Below are positions 40,178 through 49,528 of a stretch of DNA of 56,108 bases, one piece after another; position 1 is the stretch's first letter; each line of letters begins with the position of its first letter. This DNA comes from Clostridia bacterium (GTDB taxonomy: Bacteria > Bacillota > Clostridia > Oscillospirales > Acutalibacteraceae). The stretch spans positions 1-56,108 of the forward strand of contig JAILMJ010000055.1 in NCBI GenBank assembly GCA_024692685.1. The letters run 5' to 3'. A program made the translations under genes and the position numbers. The notes under the pieces were generated by a model. The model saw only the letters and a list, made by a program, of their open reading frames with translations. It did not search any database and had not been told where the DNA came from.

Positions 40178-41718
40178 ATTTTGATAAAACAAGCAAAGGG
40201 TATTTTGACGGGTCAATGCCGCGGGAAGTGCTGGAATATTATTTATCACGCGCGTCTTCCGCGCAGTGGATATACCTTAGCGACACACTTGATGACGATA
40301 TCCGCGTCATCAAAAAAACAGGTATCAAATTTCTGGGCAGAGCCTCCGGTATCTGGAAAGGCGAAATGCCCGATGAAAAACATTTTGAAATGTCCCGTAC
40401 AGCGGCGGAAAAGATTCACGCCGCCGATCCCGAAGTTATTTTACAGGCGTGTATATTCGAGGCAATCTACCGCGACGATGTTGAAGAAGTCAGGGTACCT
40501 CCCTATGTCTTTGAAGCCTTCGGGCTTCCGGTTGAAGACAGACGCTTTAATTATGATGCCTGCCTGTTTCCTGCAGGCTCCGGAGCCTGGGAGTCTATGC
40601 CGGATATTTCGCAGACTGAAACACAGATGTGGTTCTATTACCGCGGAACCCGCTATATTGACTGCGGTTACGAAGCTTTCCATATGGGGCAGATTCATCT
40701 CTATACGGGCCATGACAGAGGCTATAAAGGAATAGGCCGAGTAATAGAAATGCTCCGAGAATACGGCAGCAAAAACGCAAGGCGACATAAAGTAATCTTT
40801 GACGCTCATTCCCATTCCCTTGTCGTCAACGGCAAAAGCCTGCTTGATTATAACGCCATGCCGTTTACCCGTTATCCGGTTCTTGACAGACCCGGCGAAA
40901 AGCTCGTGCTTGTTCGAGAAGGAAAATCCGGAGGCGGCATATCGCCCGAGGGCGTTTATGAAAAGGCACTGCCTCTTCTGTATGAATATGATAACTGGGG
41001 CGGCAGAGACAAATGGGCTCATGAAAATCTTTCATTCGAAGAACTTGCCTGGTCACAGTGGTGGGGAGGCGATCAGATTTCCTGGTTTGCCTGTCAGGAC
41101 GAGGAGTCAAGAAACAGTTTTCTGGATTATACTTTTAAGTGGACAGCGGTCAATAATCCTGACGGATATTTTGCTTTTCCTTTGAGAAGGCCGACGGTGA
41201 GCGGAGAAACCGCTGACAATTATCCTTTCTATCAGATGAATAACAAATCGGAAAGTTGCCCCAACGGCTCAGGTCAGGAGGATGAAACGGAAAAACTGAT
41301 TTCGGAAGGATATGAAAAATACCGCAGGCTCGCAAATCCGTCGGATATGCTTGACTACGGCTGCAAAGATATCGATGACCCGGAAACAGGAGTAAGATAT
41401 CCCGAAAAAGTTGTTGTTTACGGCACGTTCCAGCCCTATGTCGGCGCAGTTGCCAATGACTCAAACAGCGAGATAACAAGAATGTATTATATCGGCGGCG
41501 GCAAATACGCTCTTGCCTTCGTTATTCCGTATGCAGGCGAATATGAAATGGGTATTTCAACCTGGGGAACTCTCTCTGCCTGCGTCAGCCCCGGTCATCC
41601 GTTCCCGTTCTCCGGCACGGGAGGAAAAGGTAAATTTATTGTCCCGCAGGATAATACCGTTGTCAGAGTCGAGTATGAATATATGACCGGAAAAATCAAC
41701 ATTGAAATGTTAAACTGA
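40171..41718 (+). CDS. Unrecognised 515-residue protein, possible glycoside-hydrolase-like barrel
   Basis: Translated from an ATG overlapping the DUF2804 stop. The N-terminal 300 residues alternate strands and helices (QWIYLSDTLDDDIRVIKKTG; GKVIFDAHSH-type segment at about 210; ELAWSQWWGGDQISWFACQD) in a way suggestive of a TIM barrel with several acidic and aromatic residues. The last 100 residues look like a beta-sandwich (YALAFVIPYAGEYEMGISTW). No signal peptide. I do not recognise a family. The coupling to DUF2804 suggests a shared pathway. Confidence 0.75.
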   Translation: MVNFDKTSKGYFDGSMPREVLEYYLSRASSAQWIYLSDTLDDDIRVIKKTGIKFLGRASGIWKGEMPDEKHFEMSRTAAEKIHAADPEVILQACIFEAIYRDDVEEVRVPPYVFEAFGLPVEDRRFNYDACLFPAGSGAWESMPDISQTETQMWFYYRGTRYIDCGYEAFHMGQIHLYTGHDRGYKGIGRVIEMLREYGSKNARRHKVIFDAHSHSLVVNGKSLLDYNAMPFTRYPVLDRPGEKLVLVREGKSGGGISPEGVYEKALPLLYEYDNWGGRDKWAHENLSFEELAWSQWWGGDQISWFACQDEESRNSFLDYTFKWTAVNNPDGYFAFPLRRPTVSGETADNYPFYQMNNKSESCPNGSGQEDETEKLISEGYEKYRRLANPSDMLDYGCKDIDDPETGVRYPEKVVVYGTFQPYVGAVANDSNSEITRMYYIGGGKYALAFVIPYAGEYEMGISTWGTLSACVSPGHPFPFSGTGGKGKFIVPQDNTVVRVEYEYMTGKINIEMLN

Positions 41719-41736
41719 CAATCCATATATTACAAA

Positions 41737-41775
41737 AAGAACCGGACGGTACTGATTACTGTCCGGTTCTTAACT
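41737..41775. terminator. Bidirectional terminator between the 515-residue gene and the Nudix gene
   Basis: AAGAACCGGACGGT (41737-41750) pairs with ACTGTCCGGTTCTT (41758-41771), one mismatch in 14, with T-rich flanks on both strands between convergent genes. Confidence 0.85.
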
Positions 41776-41776
41776 T

Positions 41777-42184
41777 TTAATCATCGGAATTAAACTCGTC
41801 AATGATTTTTTTGAGTATGGTTTTATCTGCAGGACAAAACTCGTAAAGAGGAATCTCAGACGGAAGTATCCATTTTATATCACAGTGTTCAAGAAGCTTC
41901 GGTTCTCCCTCTGCTATTGAGGCGTTGAAAACCGTAAGATGCACGGTGATATCCGGATATTCGTGAACAACATCGGTGAATACACCGTTAACCTTGATTC
42001 TGACATCAAGTTCTTCTTTGCATTCACGTATTAGAGCTTCCTCTCTCGTTTCGCCCTTTTCTACCTTGCCGCCGACAAATTCCCACAAAAGACCCCTGGC
42101 CTTGTATTCCGGTCTGCGGCATATCATAAACCTTTTGCCGTCACGGATAAGAGCAGCGGAAACCTCGGTAATGTTATGCTTCAT
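41777..42184 (-). CDS. Nudix hydrolase, MutT-like
   Basis: A 135-residue Nudix protein with the box [20 protein letters not shown] followed by ELDV, matching Gx5Ex7REUxEExGU closely (the Gly is replaced by Asp in EELDV). MutT relatives hydrolyse oxidised nucleotides such as 8-oxo-dGTP. The ATG at 42184 overlaps the end of clpX by 11 bases, so it is the last gene of the tig-clpP-clpX set; an in-frame start at 42211 lies deeper in clpX. Confidence 0.88.
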   Translation of the reverse strand: MKHNITEVSAALIRDGKRFMICRRPEYKARGLLWEFVGGKVEKGETREEALIRECKEELDVRIKVNGVFTDVVHEYPDITVHLTVFNASIAEGEPKLLEHCDIKWILPSEIPLYEFCPADKTILKKIIDEFNSDD

Positions 42185-43439
42185 CTGCCGTGGCTTCACG
42201 ATGCTCCACAAGTGGTTCTTCCTCGCCGTAAACCTGCTTTTCGGTTATGTAGAGCTTGGTAGCAGTCTGATCGGACGGGATGTCGTACATCGATTTCATC
42301 AGCACATCCTCAACTATGGAGCGCAGACCTCTGGCACCGGTTTTTTTCTCAATCGTCTTCTCGGCAATTGCTTCAAGCGCACTGTCATCAACATTCAGTT
42401 CAACACCGTCAAGGAAAAACAGTTCCTGATACTGCTTGATTATTGCGTTTTTCGGCTCGGTAAGTATCCTTATAAGCGCATCCTTGTCAAGATCGTCAAG
42501 TGTTGTAATTATCGGCATTCTGCCTACAAGCTCCGGAATAAGGCCGAATTTTACAAGGTCTTGCTGGACGGTCTGCATAATAAGCTTTTCCTTCGCAAAT
42601 TCGCTCTTGCTCTTGACATCGGCGCCGAAACCGAGCGCGGAGCCGGCTACCCTTTTTTCTATGATGTTTTCAATTCCGTCAAATGCGCCGGCGCAGATAA
42701 ACAGGATATTTGAGGTGTCAATCTGAATGAACTGCTGCTGGGGATGCTTTCTGCCTCCCTGGGGGGGAACATTGGCAACTGTGCCTTCTATAATTTTCAG
42801 AAGGGCCTGCTGAACGCCCTCTCCGCTGACATCACGGGTGATTGACGGGTTTTCGCTCTTTCTGGCAATCTTGTCAATCTCGTCGATATAAATGATACCT
42901 CTTTCGGAGCGTTCGATATCATAGTCGGCGGCCTGAATAAGGCGCAGAAGGATATTCTCGACATCCTCACCGACATAGCCTGCCTCGGTAAGAGTTGTGG
43001 CATCGGCAATCGCGAAGGGAACATCCAGAATTTTTGCCAGGGTCTGGGCAAGCATTGTTTTTCCTACGCCCGTGGGGCCCAGCATAAGAATGTTTGACTT
43101 CTGGATTTCAATGTCCGAATCCCTTACGGCAGATATTCTTTTGTAATGGTTATATACGGCGACGCTCAAAGCAATCTTTGCTCTGTCCTGTCCTATGACA
43201 TACTCATCAAGGCGCGCTTTGATATCGTGTGGTTTAGGCAGGGCGTCAAACTGCTTTTCACCATCGGACGACGAGGTGAAAGTCTGAGATGTGTTGCCTA
43301 TGATATCGTTGCAGATTTCAACACATTCGTTGCAGATGCAAACGCCGTCGCCCTCAATAATCTTCGCAACCTGATTCTGAGTTTTGTGACAGAATGAGCA
43401 GCGCTTTAAATTTGATTGTCTGCCATCATCTCTGGTCAT
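42174..43439 (-). CDS. clpX: ATP-dependent Clp protease ATP-binding subunit ClpX
   Basis: A 421-residue AAA+ unfoldase: N-terminal zinc-binding domain (CSFC and CNEC), Walker [11 protein letters not shown], pore-loop GYVGED, Walker [21 protein letters not shown] and a sensor-2 region [14 protein letters not shown]. It unfolds tagged proteins and feeds ClpP, encoded immediately upstream (53-base gap). Confidence 0.97.
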   Translation of the reverse strand: MTRDDGRQSNLKRCSFCHKTQNQVAKIIEGDGVCICNECVEICNDIIGNTSQTFTSSSDGEKQFDALPKPHDIKARLDEYVIGQDRAKIALSVAVYNHYKRISAVRDSDIEIQKSNILMLGPTGVGKTMLAQTLAKILDVPFAIADATTLTEAGYVGEDVENILLRLIQAADYDIERSERGIIYIDEIDKIARKSENPSITRDVSGEGVQQALLKIIEGTVANVPPQGGRKHPQQQFIQIDTSNILFICAGAFDGIENIIEKRVAGSALGFGADVKSKSEFAKEKLIMQTVQQDLVKFGLIPELVGRMPIITTLDDLDKDALIRILTEPKNAIIKQYQELFFLDGVELNVDDSALEAIAEKTIEKKTGARGLRSIVEDVLMKSMYDIPSDQTATKLYITEKQVYGEEEPLVEHREATADEA

Positions 43440-43492
43440 TTTTTATCAGTGACACACGGTGTTATTGCCTGTGCGTCATTCCTTTCCTTAAC

Positions 43493-44074
43493 TTATCTGT
43501 GATCTATGACCTTATCAATAAGGCCGTATTCGCAAGCCTCGTCGGCAGAGAGCCAGTTGTCTCTGTCCGTGTCTCTGGCAACTTCTTCCAGGTCCTTGCC
43601 GGTATTTGCGGCAAGAATGGAGTTGAGTTTTTCCTTGGTCTTGATGATATGATCGGCGGCTATTTTCATATCCGTCGCCTGACCCTGCATACCGCCCAGG
43701 GGCTGATGAATCATAATTTCGCTGTTGGGAAGGGCATATCTTTTTCCCTTTGTGCCGGCCGCAAGCAGAAATGCGCCCATTGATGCCGCCATACCAACGC
43801 AAATTGTTGAAACATCGCACTTGATATACTGAATGGTATCATATATGGCCATACCCGCGGTAACGGAGCCGCCGGGGCTGTTTATATAGAGACTGATGTC
43901 CTTATCGGGGTCTTGGCTTTCAAGGTAAAGGAGCTGAGCGACAACAACACTTGCGGATGCGTCATTTACTTCGTCTGAAAGAACGATAATTCTGTCATTT
44001 AAAAGACGCGAAAAAATATCGTATGATCTTTCACCGCGGTTGGTTTGCTCAATAACATAGGGAACTAACGGCAT
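43493..44074 (-). CDS. clpP: ATP-dependent Clp protease proteolytic subunit
   Basis: A 193-residue serine protease: [12 protein letters not shown] (nucleophile Ser), [12 protein letters not shown] (His), DTDRDNW (Asp), and the conserved [28 protein letters not shown] precedes the ATG. It sits in the usual tig-clpP-clpX order. Confidence 0.98.
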   Translation of the reverse strand: MPLVPYVIEQTNRGERSYDIFSRLLNDRIIVLSDEVNDASASVVVAQLLYLESQDPDKDISLYINSPGGSVTAGMAIYDTIQYIKCDVSTICVGMAASMGAFLLAAGTKGKRYALPNSEIMIHQPLGGMQGQATDMKIAADHIIKTKEKLNSILAANTGKDLEEVARDTDRDNWLSADEACEYGLIDKVIDHR

Positions 44075-44104
44075 AATCCTACCTCCGTGTTTTTATTCTT
44101 TGGC

Positions 44105-45496
44105 TTATTCTTCAGCTTTTGCTTCATCTGAAGCGGCTTCTTCTTTTGCTTCGTCAGTCTTCTTGGCTGCCGGTTTCTTAGCCGCTTTCTTTGCGGGTTT
44201 GTCTTCCTTCTCGGGAGCAACAGCAACTGCCGAGTCAATGACTATTCTTGAAGCTTTTCTCATCTTTATCTGTTCTTCAACATAGTCCTTTGCAACTATT
44301 TCCTTAACTTTTTCAACATCAAGCCCGACACTCTCAGCCGTGTCGGCATATTCTTTTTCTATATCCTCTTCGGTAACTTCGGGTTTTTCAAGCTCGGCAA
44401 TTTTTTCGATTGCAAGCTCATATTTGACATCGCCCTCGGCTCTTGTTCTCATACTTGCGGTGAAATCTTCAAGATTGGTTCCCATATAACCGAGGTAGGT
44501 TTCAAGGTCAATGCCCTGGGAACTGACTCTGCGGCCGAAATCCTCAACAAGCTGATGCGCTTTGTTGTCGAACATAACTTCGGGAATTTCACCTTCAACA
44601 TTTTCGCAAAGTTTTGCGATTATATCATTTTCAAAATCGCTGTCGATGTGGCTCTGCTTGTGAGCAAGGAGATCGGCTTCAACGCCTTTTTTAAGCTCGT
44701 CAACGGTGTCGTATTCTCCCTGATCCTTGGCGAACTCGTCGTCAAGCTCGGGCATTTCCTTGAACTTGATCTCATGAAGTTTGATTTTGAAGACCGCTTC
44801 CTTGCCTGCGAGTTCTTCGCTGTAATCTTCGGGGAAGGTGACATTTATATCAAAATCATCACCGATGCTGTGACCTATTATCTGATCCTCAAAGCCGGGT
44901 ATGAACTGTCCGTCACCTATGGTGAGGCTGTATTTTTCCGCTTTGCCTCCGTCAAAGGCTGTTCCGTCAACGAAGCCCTCAAAATCAATAACGGTTATAT
45001 CTCCGTTCTGAACAGGTCTGTCATCAACATCAACAAGTCTGGAGCCTCTGTCAAGCATGCGCTTAATCTCGGCGTCTATCTCTTCAGGGGTTATTACAGC
45101 CTCGGCTTTTTCCGCCTCAAGGCCTTTGTACTGCTTGAGCGTGATTTCGGGCTTAACGGTAACCTTTACCGTGAAATTCAGACCCTCTGTTGTGTTCATG
45201 GTTTTAACATCAAGATCCGACGGTTGATCAACCGGATGAATATCCGCCTCTTTGTAGGCCGCTTCTATTTCGCCGGGGAATAAATCCTCAAGAGCGTCCT
45301 CATAAAAGAAATTCTCACCGTAAAGTCTTTCAATCATGGCCTTGGGAGCCTTGCCTTTACGGAAACCGGGAATCTGGATGCTTTTTCTGTTTTTAAGATA
45401 AGCGCGCTGGACAGCTTCCTTAAAATCTTCGGCGGATACCGAAATTTCGATAGTGCAGGTGTTTGTTTCTGTTTTGTTTGCAGATACTAAACTCAT
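44105..45496 (-). CDS. tig: Trigger factor (ribosome-associated chaperone)
   Basis: A 463-residue protein: ribosome-binding signature GFRKGKAPKAMIERLYG (about 43-59), FKBP-like PPIase domain (GDITVIDFEGFVDGTAFDGG), a helical C-terminal domain and a Lys/Ala/Glu-rich tail (about 425-463) longer than in many bacteria. The ATG at 45496 has GGAGGAG 8 bases upstream; an in-frame start at 45511 is rejected. Followed by clpP with a 30-base gap. Confidence 0.96.
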   Translation of the reverse strand: MSLVSANKTETNTCTIEISVSAEDFKEAVQRAYLKNRKSIQIPGFRKGKAPKAMIERLYGENFFYEDALEDLFPGEIEAAYKEADIHPVDQPSDLDVKTMNTTEGLNFTVKVTVKPEITLKQYKGLEAEKAEAVITPEEIDAEIKRMLDRGSRLVDVDDRPVQNGDITVIDFEGFVDGTAFDGGKAEKYSLTIGDGQFIPGFEDQIIGHSIGDDFDINVTFPEDYSEELAGKEAVFKIKLHEIKFKEMPELDDEFAKDQGEYDTVDELKKGVEADLLAHKQSHIDSDFENDIIAKLCENVEGEIPEVMFDNKAHQLVEDFGRRVSSQGIDLETYLGYMGTNLEDFTASMRTRAEGDVKYELAIEKIAELEKPEVTEEDIEKEYADTAESVGLDVEKVKEIVAKDYVEEQIKMRKASRIVIDSAVAVAPEKEDKPAKKAAKKPAAKKTDEAKEEAASDEAKAEE

Positions 45497-45529
45497 TTTT
45501 ATCTCCTCCAAAAAATGTAAAGCTTAATT

Positions 45530-45535
45530 ATTATA
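45530..45535 (-). promoter_or_regulatory. Extended -10 promoter of tig
   Basis: Minus strand TGTTATAAT (extended -10) about 35 bases upstream of the tig start; the -35 is weak. Confidence 0.55.
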
Positions 45536-45597
45536 ACAAAAAGATGTTAACAATTCTATCTAAGTTGCCTTTTGAGAATTATTTTTATCTTCCGTAT

Positions 45598-45620
45598 AAA
45601 ACGGTTTATTGTCAAAACCG
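45598..45620 (-). terminator. Terminator after the thrC-phosphoesterase pair
   Basis: Minus strand CGGTTT (45615-45620) pairs with AAACCG (45602-45607), followed by TTTTAT. The left arm lies inside the last codons of the phosphoesterase gene. Confidence 0.6.
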
Positions 45621-46334
45621 CTGTTTTATTGAATTATCCGGGTTTTCCGGAATGATAAGCGGGCAGAATTTAAGATAATCGCTTGAAACAAGATTGAATG
45701 AAATCCCGTCGTCGCTTGTTCCCGTATATGCGCTGAGATGTGAGAAGGAATGCAGGTGGGCATAATAGCACCGTTTTATTTTCTCCTGCACCAGCACATC
45801 GTAAATTTCATCGCATTTCTGCATTGTTGTAAGCGGGGGGTAGTGCAGGAAAACCACAGGCTCAAGCCCGGTTTCCCTTGCGGCGGCTATCGATGTTCTC
45901 AGGCGCCCCGCTTCCCTGTTGAGCACCTTGCTGCCTTCGGATTTTTCAGCATCGAAGAACCAGCCTCTCGTGCCGCAGATTGCGATATTTCCACAGGTGT
46001 ATGCGTTGTTGTGAAGAATGTTCAGGGTTTTCAGGTTATAACGCTCAAAGAATTCAGTTGCTTTTTTCTTCGTTGACCACCAGTAATCGTGATTGCCTTT
46101 CATCAGTATCTTTCTGCCGGGAAGGGAGTCGAGAAATCTGAAATCCTCAAGCCCTTCTTCCATGTCCATGCACCACGATATATCTCCCGGTATGATGACT
46201 GTGTCATTATCGGAGACTGTCTTTTTCCAATTGTTTTCGAGGCGGCTTTCGTAATCCTGCCAGCCGTCGAAAACATTCATCGTCTTGCCGGTGGACAGAG
46301 AGAGGTGGGTATCTCCGATTGCAAACAGTGACAT
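45612..46334 (-). CDS. Calcineurin-like metallophosphoesterase (cytoplasmic)
   Basis: A 240-residue phosphoesterase: FAIGDTHLS (D-x-H), VIIPGDISWCMDM, LMKGNHDYWW, VFLHYPPL, YYAHLHSFSH, all metal ligands present and no signal peptide. It starts two bases after the thrC stop, so it is co-translated with it. Substrate unknown. Confidence 0.88.
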   Translation of the reverse strand: MSLFAIGDTHLSLSTGKTMNVFDGWQDYESRLENNWKKTVSDNDTVIIPGDISWCMDMEEGLEDFRFLDSLPGRKILMKGNHDYWWSTKKKATEFFERYNLKTLNILHNNAYTCGNIAICGTRGWFFDAEKSEGSKVLNREAGRLRTSIAAARETGLEPVVFLHYPPLTTMQKCDEIYDVLVQEKIKRCYYAHLHSFSHLSAYTGTSDDGISFNLVSSDYLKFCPLIIPENPDNSIKQRF

Positions 46335-46336
46335 GA

Positions 46337-47830
46337 TCAGTCCCTTTTTATTTTGAGCATATCGAGCACGACGTTATCCATGCCCGAAACCTCACAGCAA
46401 CTGTCGAATCTGACTTTCTTTGATTTGAGACCCGCCAGAGGAGCGGGACATTCAAGGCCGGTGACCTCCGCAAGTCTTTCAACCATATCGAACTCGTCAA
46501 GTCCGCTCTTTTTGCCCTCTACCGCTTCAAGAACGGCGGCGCTGAATTTGAAGGGGCTTGCTGTTGAGGCAATGACAGTGGGAGCTATGTCTCCGGTTTC
46601 CTGCCTGTATTTTTCATAAACTCTTACGGCAACTCCGGTGTGGGTGTCACACAGGTAGCCCTCTTCCCTGAACAGTTCGGATATGGCAGCTTTTGTTTCA
46701 TCATCGTCACACCACCCTGCGGCAAATATTTCCTTTATCTTCGCCAGGGTATCGCCGTCAACGGTATATCTGCCTTCTTTTGAAAGCTCCGCCATCCATT
46801 CCCTGACTTTTTCGCTTCCCGCAAGGGAATAGAGCAGACGCTCGAGATTTGATGAAATCAGGATATCCATTGACGGGGAAATGGTGGTGTAAAACTTTCT
46901 GTTTCTGTCATAGGTTCCCGTAGTCAGGAAATCTGTCAGCACGGAGTTTCTGTTTGAGGCGCAGATGAGTTTTGCGACCGGCAAGCCCATCTCCCTTGCG
47001 TAATATGCCGCAAGGATATTACCGAAGTTTCCGGTGGGCACTACGATATTAATTTTGTCGCCGCAGTTGATTTTTCCGTCTGCAATAAGGTCGCAATAAG
47101 CGGAAAAATAGTAAACTATCTGAGGGGCCAGCCTGCCCCAGTTTATGGAATTGGCCGATGAAAACGCCATCCCGTTTTCACGGAGTTTCTCCGCTATTGC
47201 TTTGTCCGTAAATATTCTCTTTACTCCGTTTTGCGCATCGTCAAAATTGCCGTTTATTGCGCTGACCGCAACATTGTTGCCCTCCTGGGTGCACATTTGG
47301 AGCTTCTGCATCGGGCTTACGCCGTCGCTGGGATAAAAGACAAGTATTCTCGTGTTTTCAACATCTCTGAAGCCCTCAAGAGCAGCCTTGCCGGTATCGC
47401 CGGAGGTAGCAACGAGAATTACAATTTCAGTGCCTTTTGCCACCTTGCCGCCGGCAACCGTAAGGAGCCTCGGCAGAATCTGGAGAGCCAGGTCTTTGAA
47501 TGCGCAGGTCGGTCCTTTGAACAGTTCAAGGATGTGAATATTATCCTTAACGGTAATAACAGGCGCAACCTTCCTGCTTGAAAATGCGTTTTCATAAGCG
47601 CCCTTTACGCATTTATTGAGCTCTTCCGCGGTGAAATCCGTGAGGTACTTTCCGAGAATATTTTCGGCTCTGCCGATATAATCCATTTCCGACATCTTTT
47701 TGATTTCGTCAGGCGAAACCGCCGGAATGCTTTCGGGAACGAAGAGACCGCCCTCGGAGGATATTCCTTCGGCTATCGCTTTCGATGAGGTAACACGTAT
47801 GTCGGTATCTCTTGTACTGATATAATTCAT
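46337..47830 (-). CDS. thrC: Threonine synthase
   Basis: A 497-residue PLP enzyme converting O-phosphohomoserine to threonine. N-terminal YISTRDTDIRV, GGLFVPESIP; the PLP lysine block FKGPTCAFKDLALQIL; phosphate loop ATSGDTGKAAL; SANSINWGRLAPQ; PTGNFGNILAAYYA. This is the longer fold type II form. The ATG at 47830 has AAAGGGTGAG upstream; an earlier in-frame start at 47851 is less likely. No threonine T-box or leader peptide is seen upstream. Confidence 0.95.
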   Translation of the reverse strand: MNYISTRDTDIRVTSSKAIAEGISSEGGLFVPESIPAVSPDEIKKMSEMDYIGRAENILGKYLTDFTAEELNKCVKGAYENAFSSRKVAPVITVKDNIHILELFKGPTCAFKDLALQILPRLLTVAGGKVAKGTEIVILVATSGDTGKAALEGFRDVENTRILVFYPSDGVSPMQKLQMCTQEGNNVAVSAINGNFDDAQNGVKRIFTDKAIAEKLRENGMAFSSANSINWGRLAPQIVYYFSAYCDLIADGKINCGDKINIVVPTGNFGNILAAYYAREMGLPVAKLICASNRNSVLTDFLTTGTYDRNRKFYTTISPSMDILISSNLERLLYSLAGSEKVREWMAELSKEGRYTVDGDTLAKIKEIFAAGWCDDDETKAAISELFREEGYLCDTHTGVAVRVYEKYRQETGDIAPTVIASTASPFKFSAAVLEAVEGKKSGLDEFDMVERLAEVTGLECPAPLAGLKSKKVRFDSCCEVSGMDNVVLDMLKIKRD

Positions 47831-47860
47831 AAACTCACCCTTTCGGTGCATTATCGGTTT

Positions 47861-47889
47861 ATTATATCACCCCTAATTTTTTTTGTAAA
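47861..47889 (-). promoter_or_regulatory. Promoter of thrC
   Basis: Minus strand TTTACA (47884-47889), 17-base spacer, TATAAT (47861-47866). Confidence 0.7.
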
Positions 47890-47929
47890 TACTGTAGTAT
47901 ATAAAAAACTGTCTTTTTTTAAATAAACA

Positions 47930-47958
47930 TTGAAATAAAACCATAAATATCTTACAAT
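47930..47958 (+). promoter_or_regulatory. Promoter of the second LCAT-like hydrolase gene
   Basis: TTGAAA (47930-47935), 17-base spacer, TACAAT (47953-47958). Confidence 0.7.
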
Positions 47959-47992
47959 AATAGCATAAATGAACTGTAACGGAGGAAATGCC

Positions 47993-49528
47993 ATGAAAAG
48001 CGGTTTTAAAAAGGCTCTATGCCCGGTGTTGGCTGCGATAATTCTTCTCGGCTGTATTGTCCCCGCTTTTGCATCAGAGGGCAAAACTGCCTTTGTGGTT
48101 ATCAGCGGAATGAACACCTTCCCCCTGTATGATGAAAACGAAGAAAAGGTATATCCGTTTTCAACCGGAGATATAATAAAACTTGCCGGCAGACTCGTTA
48201 GCCCTGTTGCGTCGTTTCTGGTGACAAAAAATTATGACAGGCTCGCCGAGAAGGTTATCCCGGTTCTTTATGATGCGTTTAAGCCGATAGCGTGCGGGAG
48301 CGACGGCCTTTCCTCCCTGGCAGTACATACCCGTATATTTAAGGGTTCAATGGCTGAAAACAAACAGTGGTTTGAGGGTAAAACAAAGGATGAAGAAGGT
48401 ATAGTTAACGCCGGTATTGAGAAATTCGGCGAAGAAAATGTTTATTTTTTCAATTATGACTGGCGCCTTAGTCCGCTTACCCATGCGGATACACTCAATG
48501 ATTTTGTCAGAGAAATAAAGCACAATTCCGGTTATGACCGGGTAGTGCTTGCCGCCTTCAGTATGGGCGGCACGGTGCTCTGTTCCTACCTGCAAAAGTA
48601 CGGCAGCGCAGATGTTGATACGGTTATGCTTTGCTCGACTGCATTTCAGGGTACCTCCGTTGTTACCGAGCTGTTTTCGGGTGAAGTAAACCTTGATGCC
48701 CGGGGACTTATAAATCGCCTTGCCCAGTTGACGCGCAACAACTTTTTTGAAGATCTGATAAAATACGTAAATGAACGCCTGACCCTGAGCGGAGTAAACG
48801 AAAACATATCTGATTATGTGAATGATATAGTCATCAACTGCAAGGATGAAATCTATTCCGGGCTCCTGATTCCCGTTTTCGGATATATGGGCGGTCTTTG
48901 GGCACTCACAAGTTCAGACGGTTATGAAAATGCAAAAAACTTTATGTTAAAAAACGCCGATGAGAGTTTTATTGCTCTCACCGACGAGTATATTTATGAT
49001 GTTCAGCAGAAGGCTACGGGTATTCTGGAAAATGCGGCAGCCGATTCGCAGGTCTATATTTTTGCCCAGTACAATATGCAGGGCCTTCCTGTTTCAAAGG
49101 AGTCAAATACAGGCAATAATGATTATCTGATTGACTGCAAATATGCTTCGGGAGGCGCGGTCTGCGCCCCGCTGGGAGAAATTCTCGACGTCAATCCCGG
49201 ACAGTATATTTCTCCCGACAGGCAGATAGATGCGTCAACCTGTATGTTCCCGGACAAGACCTGGTTTATCAGGGATATGGGGCATGTTGATTATCCTCTC
49301 GGAGGGGGCAGCGATTTTGTGTTGTATTTTGCCTGCGCTGATGAACAGCTTACGGTTGAAACCTCGTTATATCCGCAGTTTTCAAAATACAGTTATTCTG
49401 ATAAGACCGTTACACCCGTTACGGCGCAGGAAAAGAAAACCTTTGCCGATAAGTTCTTTGACTTTCTGATCGGTATTGCAACCCGTATTCATAGCTTTAT
49501 CAGTCGCTGTATCCCCGTATTCTCTTGA
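47993..49528 (+). CDS. Secreted LCAT-like alpha/beta hydrolase (paralogue of 14593)
   Basis: A 511-residue protein with a signal peptide (about 1-29, PAFAS). TAFVVISGMNTFPLYD (oxyanion strand), YFFNYDWRLSP, GYDRVVLAAFSMGGTVLCSY with nucleophile S190 in F-S-M-G, a late acidic block YISPDRQIDASTCMFPD and RDMGHVDY (His). The core aligns with the protein at 14593 (YYFTYN..., TGHDKVTIV..., ISPDR..DAST). The ATG at 47993 has GGAGGAAA upstream and is preferred to the one at 47969. It overlaps the end of the convergent deacetylase gene by 29 bases. Confidence 0.82.
   Translation: MKSGFKKALCPVLAAIILLGCIVPAFASEGKTAFVVISGMNTFPLYDENEEKVYPFSTGDIIKLAGRLVSPVASFLVTKNYDRLAEKVIPVLYDAFKPIACGSDGLSSLAVHTRIFKGSMAENKQWFEGKTKDEEGIVNAGIEKFGEENVYFFNYDWRLSPLTHADTLNDFVREIKHNSGYDRVVLAAFSMGGTVLCSYLQKYGSADVDTVMLCSTAFQGTSVVTELFSGEVNLDARGLINRLAQLTRNNFFEDLIKYVNERLTLSGVNENISDYVNDIVINCKDEIYSGLLIPVFGYMGGLWALTSSDGYENAKNFMLKNADESFIALTDEYIYDVQQKATGILENAAADSQVYIFAQYNMQGLPVSKESNTGNNDYLIDCKYASGGAVCAPLGEILDVNPGQYISPDRQIDASTCMFPDKTWFIRDMGHVDYPLGGGSDFVLYFACADEQLTVETSLYPQFSKYSYSDKTVTPVTAQEKKTFADKFFDFLIGIATRIHSFISRCIPVFS

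Noticed and set aside
41976-42713. 245-codon plus-strand frame opposite the Nudix and clpX genes
   Set aside because: Complementary-frame shadow of strongly conserved clpX; no start site or family match.
44555-45283. 242-codon plus-strand frame opposite tig
   Set aside because: Shadow of the trigger factor gene, whose motifs and start are clear.
47831-47992. T-box, riboswitch or leader peptide for thrC
   Set aside because: The gap is short and filled by two divergent promoters; no T-box or leader-peptide signature is present.
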